From: Panulirus ornatus
Taxonomy: Eukaryota > Arthropoda > Malacostraca > Decapoda > Palinuridae
Length of the DNA stretch: 64,000 nt
Direction of reading: 5' to 3'
Assembly: GCF_036320965.1 (NCBI RefSeq)
Contig: NC_092241.1
Location: 27,097,297-27,161,296 of the forward strand
Positions 40,981-53,099 of this stretch are shown here, in pieces (position 1 is the first letter of the stretch; the number at the start of each line of letters is the position of its first letter). The notes below the pieces were generated by a model that was not told the DNA's origin, did no database searches, and saw only the letters and a list, made by a program, of their open reading frames with translations. The position numbers were made by a program, and so were the translations under genes.

Positions 40981-41022
40981 GAGCGCCTTCATGAAGTCAT
41001 CTGTTAGCTTTGGATTCGTACT
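40981..41022 (+). pseudogene. Transposase C-terminal remnant after the array
   Basis: Directly after the last repeat, the frame continues HERLHEVIC and stops at TAG. Joined to DSVSRR this restores the order seen at the C-terminal end of Tc1/mariner transposases (DSVPRRLQAVI and similar). The frame here is shifted by the two-base insertion near 38293 relative to the left flank, in the direction expected. Confidence 0.55.
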
Positions 41023-41029
41023 CGTTCCA

Positions 41030-42550
41030 CACAACAACCTCGAGAGGATCCCAATGGTTCAATGGTCTCTTACTGTTTGCTATCGTTTGTAATATTTTAA
41101 GTAATCGTCCCACAGAGATGACAGAAACTGAAACGTGTCTGAAGTAAATGCAAATAATACTTGATATCTAGATGTTTTTCAACATCATGACTCACTCCAA
41201 CGCAGTGCAAATAATCACAGTCATTCGGCCACGCAATCTAACATTTCTGCCAAATCTCAAACATCACTCAGAGATAACGGTATCGCTAGTAATGATGGGT
41301 TGAGATAGCCTGGTCAACATCTATCACTCGCTAATTTCGCTCGTCGTTTGTAGAATTTCTACGAGTTATACCCACCTATTAATGTAATCAGAGTTGAACC
41401 ATTGATCAAGCAAGTTATCAGTTAACGTGTCATCCTTACTCAATGGATGATTAAGTATAAAGATGAGTCGAGATCGATAAAATCCCAGGCCAAATGTGGT
41501 ACAACACAATAAAGTGTTGTTAGGAAACCATTCCCGTGTGTCACAAAACCCTTCCATCCTCCCACTGATGCGTACAAATGGATCCAGGTGTTTATGGTGT
41601 TAAAGACATATTTACCTTCGTGGCAGAATACGTAATCTAAACTCTTTTGCTAAAAACTCCCCTGTAGCTAAGAAGACGCTATGATGAGAAGGTTATGAGC
41701 TTCTGAAACCTAACTAATAATAATTTGTAATAGTTACGAATATTAACTATCATAACCTATTACTTTCATGACGTAGGGATCAACTGACTCTAGAACAATA
41801 AATCAAAACTTCTTACATTTAACCTTCTATGACGTATTCAGATCAAACGACTTAAACCTGATGTTATATCACACCTGCGTCTTCTTTGAAGGTTTAATCA
41901 ATTACACCTTTATGTTCCTATCAAGAAAGCCATAAATCCTACTTATATAACTCATTCCACCATACAAGGACAATATCTATACTCTGAAGAGTTGATAGGA
42001 AACAGATGTTTGACTACATGTTATAAATTTCTAAAATAAATGACATCTTTATAATGTCCACCTACCTTGGGCCTAAGTGAAAAAATATGTGGGGTCGACC
42101 AACGTCTGAAATAGCTTTAGAATATCGGCCAAATCACTGGGTCAAACAACAATTTTCGAAATACATTAAAAAATGGTCAACACAAAAGTGAAAAAAAAGA
42201 AAACTATTATTATGGTACTTACCTTCCGCCACCCTGGCAGAGAGAGGTCGGGTTATGGCTGCCATCGGAGACACACGCGAGTGACGAGAGAGACTCCAGG
42301 AGTTTCAACGTATTTCCGATATACAGTTTTGTTTCCAATTCATCACACTAAACCCAGGTATCACTGCTATTTTCTATGGGGTATTTTGTCTCTTCAAGTC
42401 ATTAATCATCACTTTTTATTCCCCCTATATCGTTCACCAGTCATATGTATGTTTGCTACAGTTTTGACGAATGACATATATATGGCGTCTCGAATATACT
42501 GTTCATTAGTTTACTTAATGTTGCATCAGGTCCCGCAATATTAATCTTTA
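41030..42550. other. Unannotated DNA
   Basis: I looked for the right terminal repeat of the Tc1-like element and did not find it. No other structure is seen. Confidence 0.5.
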
Positions 42551-42554
42551 ATTA

Positions 42555-43308
42555 TTGTATATTGCAATGTTGCCATGAAATACGCACCGCTCGCTATCTA
42601 GTGTTGCAACGAAAGCATTCACTGATCATTATACAAAGGTGCCATGAAAATTACTCATTGATCATGTTATCGTCACGAAATTAATCACCGATCATTATTA
42701 AATAAAGCTGCCACGAAAATACTCATCGATCATTACACAATATTGCTATTATATTATTCATTGATCATAATATAATGTTACCACGAAATTACTCACAGAT
42801 CATTAAATAAAGCTGCCACGAAATTACTCATCGATCATGACACAATATTGCTATCATATTATTCATTGATCATAATATAATGTTACCACGAAATTACTCA
42901 CAGATCACTACATACAGTTACCGTTGAATCATTAATCATTACATGAAATTCTCTTCAAATTAATCACCGATCACTATATAAAGTTGCCATAAAGATACTT
43001 ATCGATCGTAATATAATGTTACCACGAATTACACACTGATGATTAATATAAAGTTGCTACGAAATTACTCACCAAGTCATCGTATAAAGCTACCACGAAA
43101 TTTACTCATCACTTCATACAGTTACTACAACATTATTACTCACAGATCATCATATAAAGTTGCCACGAAATTATTCATCGATCATAGCCAATGTTATAAC
43201 GAAATTACTAAACAATCATTACATGAAATTGCCACGAAATTACTCATAGATAATAACATAATATTGTTATGAAATTACTTACCAATCGCTATATAGTGTC
43301 TCATTTCT
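42555..43308 (+). repeat. Diverged ~40-bp satellite
   Basis: About 18 units around a consensus of TGCCACGAAATTACTCAC, then GATCAT, then an AT-rich end such as TATATAAAGT. Units differ strongly. One pair of multi-unit blocks (from 42707 and from 42812) is much more alike, giving a higher-order period of about 105 bp. The 3' end enters the palindrome. Confidence 0.85.
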
Positions 43309-43640
43309 TTCAAAATTGCTCATTACGCAGTACATACCTATGAATACCAATGTTGATTTACGCACTTTTCCACCACTTCAGATAATGAGTCATTGTGTTC
43401 ACTGTTAGATAGATAAGCCTAACAGTGAACAATGACTCGTTATCTGAAATGGTGGAAAAGTGCGTAAATCAACAATGGTATGTATAGGTATGTACTGAGT
43501 AATGAGCAATTTTGATAGAAATGAGACAAAATATAGCGATCGGTAAGTAATTTCATAGCAATATTATATCATGATCTACGAGTAATATCGTGGCAACTTC
43601 CTATAATGACTGTTTAGTAATTTCATGATAACAGTTGTGA
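43186..43640. repeat. Large palindrome, ~220-bp arms, 10-base loop
   Basis: The left arm 43186-43408 and right arm 43419-43640 are inverted copies around the loop ATAGATAAGC (43409-43418). The innermost stem is CACTGTTAG/CTAACAGTG. The arm includes the last satellite units and a unique part (CTCATTTCTTTC, TTGATTTACGCACTTTTCCACC region). Mismatches are scattered, about one in ten. It could form a long hairpin in RNA or single-stranded DNA. Confidence 0.9.
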
Positions 43641-45240
43641 CACGTGAGTACAACTATGAGTGACTGTACTCAGCTCGGGAGTGGCCGCCATGTTGAAGCG
43701 TATGGTCATCGCTGACCTAACCTGCAAGACAGGAGGTGACACGTTACAAATGAAATAACATTTTCCTCCAGAACTGGTCTTTGCATCATCTGAAAAGTAT
43801 GATGAATAAATATATCATATATACTCTTTCTTCTATTGTTATAAAACAGTTCAATTCCATCGTAATATTCCCCAGATTGGCTTATAGTTCGTTCACATTC
43901 TCACGACATAACGATCAAATGTTCCACGTAACAGAAATCTGTGGAAATAACATGATCACATGTTGTGTGTGTTATCATCTAGTCTGGCGTCGAGCGATCA
44001 TCAAATATGAGAGTTTTACATCGCACACTAACTGCACTGCACCGTACATGTCCCACGTCTTCCCTCCAGCGAGCTCAGGGAGCAATGGAGGGTTTTAGCC
44101 GGTCCTGGGCACCAAGTGGTGGAGGACCAATGGTTGCAAAGGCTCATGAACCAGGCACTGAACCACCGAATCGGTAGTTTGAGCCGGGGAATATGACAAA
44201 TAGAAATATAACACGCTAGAATCTTTATTTCGGTTAAAAGACGAGTTTTCATGGCCTTGTTTTAAGCTTAATGGTACGTATTGATATGAGGTATCATCAT
44301 AGCTGGCTTATATCTCTTAGACTCCAATGGACGTACAGGCAAACGAAAGGAGGCGGGCAGCGCTGGCCTCCCCGAGCAAGCTGGTGACACACGCCAGCGC
44401 ACCAGCGTAACCCTGATCACATGACGGTCGCGCTGACGTCCTAGGTGTAGGTGATGGCTTATACCAGATATTCTAGGTTACATGGTGTACCCACCGACAG
44501 TGTTGATGTCAGGAATACAGGAGCGGCGTGTATGTACAGTCACTCGTAAAAGGACCAGGCTTAAAAGTTTGTTGTGGGAGTGGGAGGAGGAAGAGGAGGA
44601 GGGAGGAAGGAGGAAGTCTCCGTGGTGGGAGGAGGAGGAGGGAGGAAGACGGGGAGTCTCCGTGTGTGTGTGTGTGTGTGACTGATTTTGATTACTGATA
44701 ACACATGATGGACAGTATTCCTTTCTTATTTTATCACATCAACGTCACAGTTCTGCTGTGTGTGTATGGGTGTGTGCGTGGTCACGTCATGATACAAGAC
44801 TCGCCGTCCAGAAAGGGGTAGGGACTGCACAGGCTCCCACACACACACATACGGACACCAACGAACTGTTATGAGTGACTGACGTGGATCCCCCTCGAAC
44901 TCTTATGAGTAATTGACATGGATTCCCAAGAACTGTTATGAGCGATTGTACAGTGGTGGAGATCGCCGCTAAATAAGCAAACGAGCAATGCCCCTCCCAC
45001 TCATTTGCGCTTTGTTTACATCCGTGAGGGTTGGTTTTTATGGACGTAGACCTACTTTCGTCGCGGTAACTAGTAGAAACATAAGTCCTATTGCGGATAA
45101 AAAAGCTTTAAGAAGCTTATCTTTTAATTACAACAGCATTCTAGACACCCAGTTATGACGGGTGGTAAGTAATCATCAAATACCCAGCCAAACTACTGGT
45201 GGTCTTCAGTTCTGCCCTGGCCTCGGGCGAGGACACACGC
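43641..45240. other. Unannotated DNA with GAG-rich patch
   Basis: A purine tract of GGAGGA type lies at 44578-44660, followed by about eight GT units. No gene is recognised. Confidence 0.5.
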
Positions 45241-45244
45241 GGGA

Positions 45245-45282
45245 TGTATATATAGTCCAGCTGGTGGATGATATTGTCATCT
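45245..45282 (+). promoter_or_regulatory. Candidate TATA/initiator pair (weak)
   Basis: GTATATATAG at about 45246-45255 is followed about 28 bases later by TTGTCATCTT, which resembles an arthropod initiator. No downstream coding exon is identified, so this may be coincidence in AT-rich DNA. Confidence 0.2.
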
Positions 45283-45427
45283 TAACGTGTTGATCGCTCG
45301 AGCAAAGGTGGAGTGCAAGGTGATGTTAGTGTGATCATGTTATTAACTCGTATTTTAGTGGTGTAACAGCTGTGTGCACACACAGCATGAGATAAGTTCG
45401 AGAAAAATTGTAGTGGAAGTAATGGAT

Positions 45428-45433
<6 letters not shown>

Positions 45434-45498
<65 letters not shown>
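45434..45498. repeat. (AT)n microsatellite
   Basis: About 32 AT units directly before the short LINE-derived element copy B, as at copy A. Confidence 0.97.
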
Positions 45499-45502
<4 letters not shown>

Positions 45503-45723
45503 GGGGATAGGGGAGAAAGAATACTTCCCACGTATTCCCTGCGTGTCGTAGAAGGCGACTAAAAGGGGAGTGAGCGGGGGGCTGGAAAGCCTCCCCTCTT
45601 GTTTTTTTTTTTAATTTTCCAAAAAAAGGAACAGAGAAGGGGGACAGGTGAGGATGTTCCCTCAGAGGCCCAGTCCTCTGTTCTTAACGCTACCTTGCTG
45701 TTGCGGGAAATGGCGAATAGTTT

Positions 45724-45743
<20 letters not shown>
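45498..45743 (+). mobile_element. Short non-autonomous LINE-derived element (copy B)
   Basis: It matches 504-737 along its whole length. The leader is TCCCTGGGGATAGGGGAG. It has a T-rich middle, the body GGAACAGAGAAGGGGG and CAGAGGCCCAGTCCTCTG, and the tail CGCTACCTTGCTGTTGCGGG then AAATGGCGAATAGTTTGAAA, ending in a ~19-base poly(A) (45725-45743). The poly(A) end is preserved better than in copy A and indicates retrotransposition. (AT)n flanks both sides. Confidence 0.78.
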
Positions 45744-45759
<16 letters not shown>

Positions 45760-45762
45760 TAT
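45743..45762. repeat. (AT)n after poly(A)
   Basis: Ten AT units directly following the poly(A) of the short element, the same poly(A)-(TA)n order as at both LINE copies. Confidence 0.95.
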
Positions 45763-45810
45763 TGCAAAAGTATACAAACAGCGAGTGTGTATACAGGCTT
45801 TAGGTAAATC

Positions 45811-45961
45811 CACACGGAAATAGAAAATACGAAGTGTTAAGCGCTTTCGTATAATTACATCGCCATAACTAATATATAATTCTCTGGTTGTCTCTGAACT
45901 CAGTCCTGTCGATACTACTATACGAAAGCGCTAGATATTTCGTATTTTCTGTTTCCATATG
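45811..45961. repeat. 43-bp inverted repeat pair
   Basis: Arms 45811-45853 and 45919-45961 are inverted with about 36 of 43 positions identical. The best blocks are AGCGCTTTCGTATA and AAAATACGAA. They are separated by 65 bp. They might be terminal repeats of a very small DNA element or a hairpin. I saw no target-site duplication. Confidence 0.8.
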
Positions 45962-45962
45962 G

Positions 45963-45966
<4 letters not shown>

Positions 45967-46010
<44 letters not shown>

Positions 46011-46020
46011 ACACATGCAT

Positions 46021-46109
<89 letters not shown>
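45967..46109. repeat. (AC)n and (AT)n compound microsatellite
   Basis: (AC)n at 45967-46004, a CATA-type spacer, (AC)n at 46025-46050 and (AT)n at 46050-46109. Confidence 0.97.
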
Positions 46110-46113
<4 letters not shown>

Positions 46114-46690
46114 AGAATGTAAAGATGATAAAGTTTGAATGATGAAAGTGAATAATGAACAATACGGTGAGAACATTGCAATGTGAAGTGAATAGTGATT
46201 ATGATCAATATGGGAGAAATATTTCATGATATATTGATTGGTGGACAGCATATGAGAGATACTGCACCCTTAAATCACTGAAGAAAAATATGGTAAAAGC
46301 CATGTTGTAAAAGTGACTTGTGAACAATATGGTGAATTATGGCCGAAATGATGGAACATATTAGTAAATGTTGAACAGTATGGGAAAATATAATGATAAA
46401 TGACTTAGATATGATTATGCATTTAAGTATAACGTATAGCACTTGGATATAGTGTGATTACTTAGAAAATGCAAGTGACTTGATATGAAAGCTCGTCATG
46501 TGTGACTGATGTGGCTGCCACAGGATTACACCTGCCGTGCGGTGGAAGGTAAGTACCCAAATTACTTATTCATTAACTTGTTTATTAAGTCCAAGTTTCA
46601 CCCGTCAGTTAGGGCAATTCTTTAAACCATTTTAGATATCACGTTTTGATTTGTGATTATTTTCCAAGTTTGGTAGACACTATAGAGCAA
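46110..46690. other. Unannotated DNA
   Basis: Short recurring phrases such as GAACAATATGG and AATATGG appear at 46.15-46.4 kb, perhaps a very degenerate repeat. No gene is seen. Confidence 0.4.
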
Positions 46691-46693
46691 ATA

Positions 46694-47063
46694 GTTTCAC
46701 TGGTTTTAATAGATAGCAGAAACCTGTAGCCCACTCTATAAGATGTTGATATTGGGATCAAACGCTGTTATTATTGATATCAACAGGTAAGATTATAGGT
46801 TTTGATGGTTGAAGTGATTAGATGTGATTTATTAGATACTCGAAGCAAACATATTTTGCTTTGGTATGACCGTAAGTAGTTTCACTGGTTTTAGTAGATA
46901 GCAGAAACCTGTTGTCCGCTCTATAAGATATTGATATTAGGATTAAACGCTGTTATTGTTGATATCAACAGGTAAGATTATAGGTTTTGATGGTTGAAGT
47001 GATTAGATGGGATTTATTAGACACTCGAAGGAAACATATTTTGCTTTGGTATGACCGTAAGTA
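46694..47063 (+). repeat. 185-bp tandem duplication
   Basis: Copy 1 (46694-46878) and copy 2 (46879-47063) differ at only about a dozen positions. Each contains ATCAACAGGTAAGATTATAG and ends with TGACCGTAAGTA, both resembling 5' splice sites. Confidence 0.93.
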
Positions 47064-47069
47064 CTACCG

Positions 47070-50000
47070 AGTTACACTTGAACAAAAATGATTAGACATC
47101 ACATATCTTTGATATCATTATCGTATTGAATACATTGCTTAATTTATCACATGCGTAATACAGCTTCAGATTGCGAACATTTAGGACCATTTGTAAATAT
47201 GAAGAGTAAATCTTTAGCGCCACAACATCCCTTCGTAACAACGTCTTCCTAACCACCGCAGTTTCGATGACGTATTCGGCCACGAGGGCAATATGTTTTC
47301 TTATATCAAAAACACGTTGGAATATTTCTAGGCATCAGCAAAGAGTCTAAAGCGCTCATTGGTACTTTGGAAAGGCGTGTTAGCAACTAGACTGACCCTA
47401 GCGACGTGTTTTTCCATTTCATATCACATATAGCCTAGCCATTCTGTTGTTCTCGGCCTGTACTTACGACCGATATGGCTATCGTTGAGCGAAGATGAGA
47501 CAGTGACTCATAGCTTGTTTGATGATTCATGTAGTATTACTACATTCTCAGACACGCGAAACTTTTCTTATTCAGTCTTCAAACCAGTGTTATGTGATCG
47601 ACAGATAGATACCAGTCAACCCGAGCAATGTCAGCCAAACCTAATTATTGATACAGTTATCTTTGAGTTTTTTTTCACTCCGTTGACATGGTGAATGGTA
47701 CCTGACTAGACTCATGAATTAAAGAAAGCGTTACATGTAGTACGTTCGAATAAGTCATGAGTAAGAAGGGAATCATTTGAATATCAGTTACGAACCGTAT
47801 TTGCCGTCCGATACTTTTCGGTTTTATTAAGTTAGTAGGACGATTACACAGAAAATTACAAACCATAAACGATTGTTACGTTGAAAGGGTATAAAAGACA
47901 AGGCAAATAAATGACTTAATGTGATATACTCATGAACGTTAGTGACTATATGAGTGACACTTCTATCAATGTTCAAGAGAAAGGCAAGATGTCTGAGTAA
48001 TGCCTTCATGTCCAAGGTCCATGGAGACGTGAACATACCCGGAGAAGGTTCAGAGATCACCGTTGACTCTCCCCATATCATCTCATCCCAGGGTATGTGG
48101 GAGCAGCTATCATAGCAAATGAGGACTTGAGCTTGTTGCTTCTCAGCTTGTCTTGGAAAGGCCAAACGAACGGACTCAGGGACCAAACAGGATTTATCAT
48201 GCAGGCGAACCTTCACCATGAATAAGTTCGATGGTGAACGTCCCCTTGCAAGATGATTGCTGCGTCATTCTTTCAGGTTGTTTTTCGTCTTTCCTGGCAG
48301 ACGACACAAATAATAGTAGTATATGGGAAATATCCACGGGCTAGAGGAGTACAATTGCCAAAGTTTCAGCCTGTTTAGTGATGGCGACACGGGGAACTAG
48401 AAATGCGCTTAGGTAGTTTCCAATCTCCTTGCTTCACTTATACGTGAGTTGAGGGTATACATTCTACAAATCACACCCTTGCAATCTTAAACAGGACACT
48501 TGACAACATTTAACTCAGACAATTTGCTCTCTTCGCTAGCTTTTCCTTCTTGTTGAAACAAATTTATGAAAGTGTTCGTTTGATAGAATGGGCAACAGGG
48601 GCTGTGTGTTTTCGTAATATGGAACAGGTTGCATAATTCAACAAAATATTGACAAATAGCGTAGCTTTCTAGAGCCGTACCTGCTCACACCGATTACACT
48701 GTGCAGGTTTAGGCTTAAGTGAGTACATGTGGGGTAAACTTGCCTGTCTGTAAGTTTGGAGGTCTCTCGGTTGTTCAAACCCTTGGATAACTTGCGGAAT
48801 GGCGTAAGAGGTGTTGAGGTGAAACACCATATGTGATATTTTACACTGGGTCTCATAGGTCTATCCTAATTCCTTAGGTATTGACTGTTAGCTGGTGTGA
48901 CAGGATTCTTAGCTCTTCATGCTCGCCTGCTTGGACCGACAAAGTGGAAGATTTGGATCCCAGGTTAACTCCGGCATCCACTACTCTTTTTCCTAACCTT
49001 AACAGGAGCTACCTTCAGTATCTTTTTTTTTTTTTAGGTTAAACAGCTGTCTGTGTGACCCCTTTCTCCCATCATTTGCAATATCTGCGTCTAAGCATGG
49101 ATGTAGTGCCTTCCAAGTCATGATGTAATCTCTCAGCCAAGCCATCTCTTCCTTGAAGGTCTACTAGTCAACATTTGCCCCAGTGGCAAGATTTACTTGT
49201 AATAACACTATTGTCGCAGACAATACATCTTCCCTCTTAATCACCTAAAATGACCCCACCGGTAGAATTTAGACTACCGGTTAGCTGTGTCGGCACAATT
49301 GGTTAATAATACCATCATTTGGGCCATATTATATTCATGATCGATTCCAATTATGGCCTCATCATTCTTACCTTCATCTGTGGGAACGTTCTTCCCCCCC
49401 ATTTGTAAGTAAAATTAATGGCATTTCAGAACCACTGTCTACATCCCCTGTACTCGCCGTTAAAAGGTAAAATAATAGTACCATTATGCACTAACTTATC
49501 CTCCATAGACTATGGCTGCAGTTGGCCCATATTACCTAATATGTTACTAGAATGAATTAGTGTATCTGACCTTGTTCTATGTCCAGTTGATCCGTTCATA
49601 CATCTTATCGGCTAAATAAAGGATGAACACACAACTACAACATGGTACTACTGCTACCTCGCAGGGTTGATTTTGAATGACCGAATTCCTTGTGTCGTTG
49701 TGAAGGTTTCTAGTTGACTCAAAGTCTGGTGCTGGGGCGCCAGCAGCTGCTGTAGGGTGAAGGAGCAAGTGTGGGAATCAGCCGTCCTTGACGAGGCCCG
49801 AAACCACCAATCGCCGCGCAGAAACGTAAGGTGTGGTCAGCATGGTCCCCCCTGAGGACGTCACGCAGACGTGGTTCTCTGTTCGGCTGCTTACTTGACG
49901 ACGTTGCGCGTGGCTTCCCCACACTCCCAAGATGGATGAGGTATGAGCGAGTGATGTGTCGCGGTCTATCGTTGGTTAGAACGACTCACTGGACAGAGGA

Positions 50001-51580
50001 CGTGGCTGGGAGAGATGAGGTGAGAGACGCGGTGACGTAGACCCGCGGACGAGGTGAATTGTGTCTGGGAGAGATGTTGAGGTGAGACAAGGGGTAATGT
50101 TGACCCTGGCAAACACCAAACAAGCAGATGTTGGACGTGACAGTGCTGTTCACAACACCCTCATGTAATATCCACACCTTATGATGGTACATCTGATCCA
50201 ACACTTCGTCACGGAATGTATGTGATGATCCCATAACAATGTGTACCATTGATGCAACACATTTCAAATAAAGTCCGGGGATCAGCAGCTCAAGAGATTA
50301 CCCCAGGGTCAGAATTATCTCCCTCACGTTCCTAAGGTTGGACGGGAAGGTATGAATACGAAACTAAAGTCTCTAGATAGGTCGCGGGTGACACGTTCAT
50401 GCCCCCAGAAAGACACAGCTAGATTGGCTCGTTTACGGCCGCTAGTTCACTGTAGCTGTTCAACGGTTTGACTTGGTTACATATTAGTATCTGATCATAA
50501 GGTGTTTTACATGTGTTTTATGATTGCACTTTACTGTTCTGTGGTAAACGTCTGTGCTTGGACAGTAGGAGGTAATGCTCACACTCACATCTTAGTACGA
50601 TGTTACATTCTAATTTGCATCTAAATTTTTAGATGGTTGTACGAGGACTGTCCTTCGTAGAATCTAATGATTAAGTTGATGAAAGAAAGTACAAGGCAAA
50701 TTAAGGGCAATTCTGTGAAGGGTGAATGAAAGATGCATTTGTTGAGAGTTTAGTGAAGATGCGTTCATATAAGGTGCAGTGAGTTTAGTTCACATAGGGT
50801 GTCAAAAAGATACATTTGTGGAGAAAATGAATGTAGATTAATCGAAGATGTAATGTAAGCAAATGATCTACCTAAGAATATGTACATATAATCACATCTA
50901 TCGAAAAATTACAAAGCAAAAATGCATGTGTACGGCTGTGCTACAACATCATTAGCATTTGGGTTCATTCTATCTTTTGCCTGTAAAGTATATCCAAGAG
51001 GTGCCACAGCATAAATATATCAAGTTTCAAAGAATCGTTGAAACATATCCAGTGAAACATGATGTTTTAGTACACACACTGACGATCGAGGGTCATCATA
51101 ATCGCCACTCACACTTGACTCCGGTCGTCCTAATTGTGACTCGCGTCAGAAGCCTGACAGATCGCTAATTGACAGAATAATGGCATCCTTATTGTCAGTT
51201 ATACCTCCATTCAAATCACACAAAACAGGACTTCCTCTCTCATCGTTCACGTATGCAGATGGTCCCGAAATATCAAAGATCTCCCGGGCATGGGTGGCCG
51301 GAAGGGACATTTGTTAAGGAAGCCTCTTGTTCAACAGTGGCTGGAAACCCCTCATTAAATCCCGCTGGCCTGGTAGCGGTAGGAGGTGTACTCCCATCCA
51401 TCTCCTTTGTTCGAAGAGGCTGTTCACATCGTTGGCATTTCAGGTCCTTCATAGTACGTTTTGAGGAGTATGGGAGTGAATGTGTTGAGGTAAAGCTTGT
51501 TCTTGTTGTGTGTGTGTGTGTGTGTGTGTATCTGTGTTACGTGGATCGAACCAGGTTTGAGATACTGGAATATGAAAATG
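47070..51580. other. Unannotated DNA
   Basis: Includes a 130-codon minus frame (47827-48219, listed separately). Around 49.75-50.1 kb the DNA is locally CpG-rich, but I cannot support a promoter or exon. No repeat is recognised. Confidence 0.45.
47827..48219 (-). CDS. Hypothetical open frame, unknown
   Basis: 130 codons from ATG with balanced composition (for example EKQQAQVLICYDSCSHIPWD). The 'L.CYDSCSHI' stretch faintly recalls the DxHSSH block of pogo/jerky-type transposases, but the rest does not follow convincingly. I see no clear splice acceptor or donor. It may be an exon, a relic or chance. Confidence 0.2.
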   Translation of the reverse strand: MVKVRLHDKSCLVPESVRLAFPRQAEKQQAQVLICYDSCSHIPWDEMIWGESTVISEPSPGMFTSPWTLDMKALLRHLAFLLNIDRSVTHIVTNVHEYITLSHLFALSFIPFQRNNRLWFVIFCVIVLLT

Positions 51581-51587
51581 ATTTTTT

Positions 51588-51662
51588 ATGAATGGGGAAA
51601 AGAGAATAGTAGAAGCAGAGTGTATTAAATACTTGGGAGTGGACATGGTAGCGAATGCAGCC
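51588..51662 (+). pseudogene. Tiny fragment of the main LINE
   Basis: About 75 bases corresponding to 2527-2600 of copy 1: NGEK, then a diverged segment, then KYLGVDM (GGGAGTGGACATGGTAGCGA). It is directly followed by the endonuclease relic of a different LINE family. Confidence 0.6.
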
Positions 51663-51664
51663 GT

Positions 51665-52260
51665 TGGATTTGAACCACGACAAAATTAGTTGGCAGAAAT
51701 TTATAATGAGCATTTATAATGAGCAAGATTCTATCGCATTAAGAGATTTTAACTTATCTGTATCTACTTGGTGGGAATTCCTTTTCAGTAGTGCTGGGCG
51801 CGAACTCTACCAAGAATTGCTTGATAGTGCCCTAAACATATTACTCGAGAAAACTACTCGTGGTGAGAAAAATTTTGGTATAAGTGATCACTGAGAAAAT
51901 ACTTTTTAGCTCACTTCCAACATCGCATATCATGTTAGTGCAAAAAAAAAAAAAAAGCGCCAGATTTTAAAACTGAGATTTGTTTTAATCTTCACTTCGG
52001 CATTAACAACAGTTGCTTGGAAAAGCTTTAGTAAAACTTTCAAAACAGTAGAGGGAACATATGTGCCAATACTGCATCTCGTCCCTAAGAATCAAATTTT
52101 CCACACTTATGACTTTGTGCAGTTCCTTAAATTCACTTTCATCACTTTTTGTAAACTTTTCTCCCAGATGTGTACAATTTTACGTAGAACAGACAATCTT
52201 TGTACTTTCCGTCTGGTCCTATTGTCATGAAATACTTTATAAAACCTCGAACACAGGAAG
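51665..52260 (+). pseudogene. APE-type endonuclease relic of a CR1-group LINE
   Basis: The frame 51655-51894 reads LRDFNLSVSTWW (about 51739-51774; the family has GDFN, the catalytic Asp/Asn block). It continues GRELYQELLDSALN and EKTTRGEKNFGISDH, the last with the terminal catalytic Asp-His (SDH). The family continues with a linker to the RT. Here APDFK and AKTLSKLSKQ-like pieces follow in broken frames up to about 52260, with a poly(A) run at 51941. No RT follows. Confidence 0.7.
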
Positions 52261-52538
52261 TACATGGGTAGTGAGTACCTTGTGACTATGTAAATAAAAG
52301 TGCAGGAACGCTTAAAAGTAAGAGAAGCATTTATCGAGGATAATGCACTGTGATCTTGGAAATTTGTTGGCTGGGCGGTGCCCTCACTTGACCTGACAAC
52401 TAAACACAGAACAACACGTTCTACCAGTGCAAGACTTTACAAGCACGAGCCCCCGAGATAGAGGAAGTGCGAGATGCGTGTGTCTGTGTATGTTGTATGT
52501 GTAATTGTAATTATGAGTTTTCCTCTGTGTACAGATAC

Positions 52539-53093
<555 letters not shown>

Positions 53094-53099
53094 ATCCCG

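Noticed and set aside
37313..41092. Very long open frames (1259, 1121 and 901 codons) as a giant repetitive protein
   Set aside because: They run in several frames and on both strands over the same 30-bp repeat, which simply contains no stop codons. Only the left edge has real coding ancestry, as transposase.
44050..44185. Possible tRNA-like SINE (minus)
   Set aside because: It has partial box-like sequences, but no convincing box B or tail.
47827..48219. Pogo/jerky transposase fragment
   Set aside because: Only a short DSCSHI stretch resembles the DDE block. Flanking residues do not follow the family, so it is kept as an unknown frame.
49750..50060. CpG island promoter
   Set aside because: It is locally CpG-richer, but I see no TATA or initiator, and no following exon could be supported.
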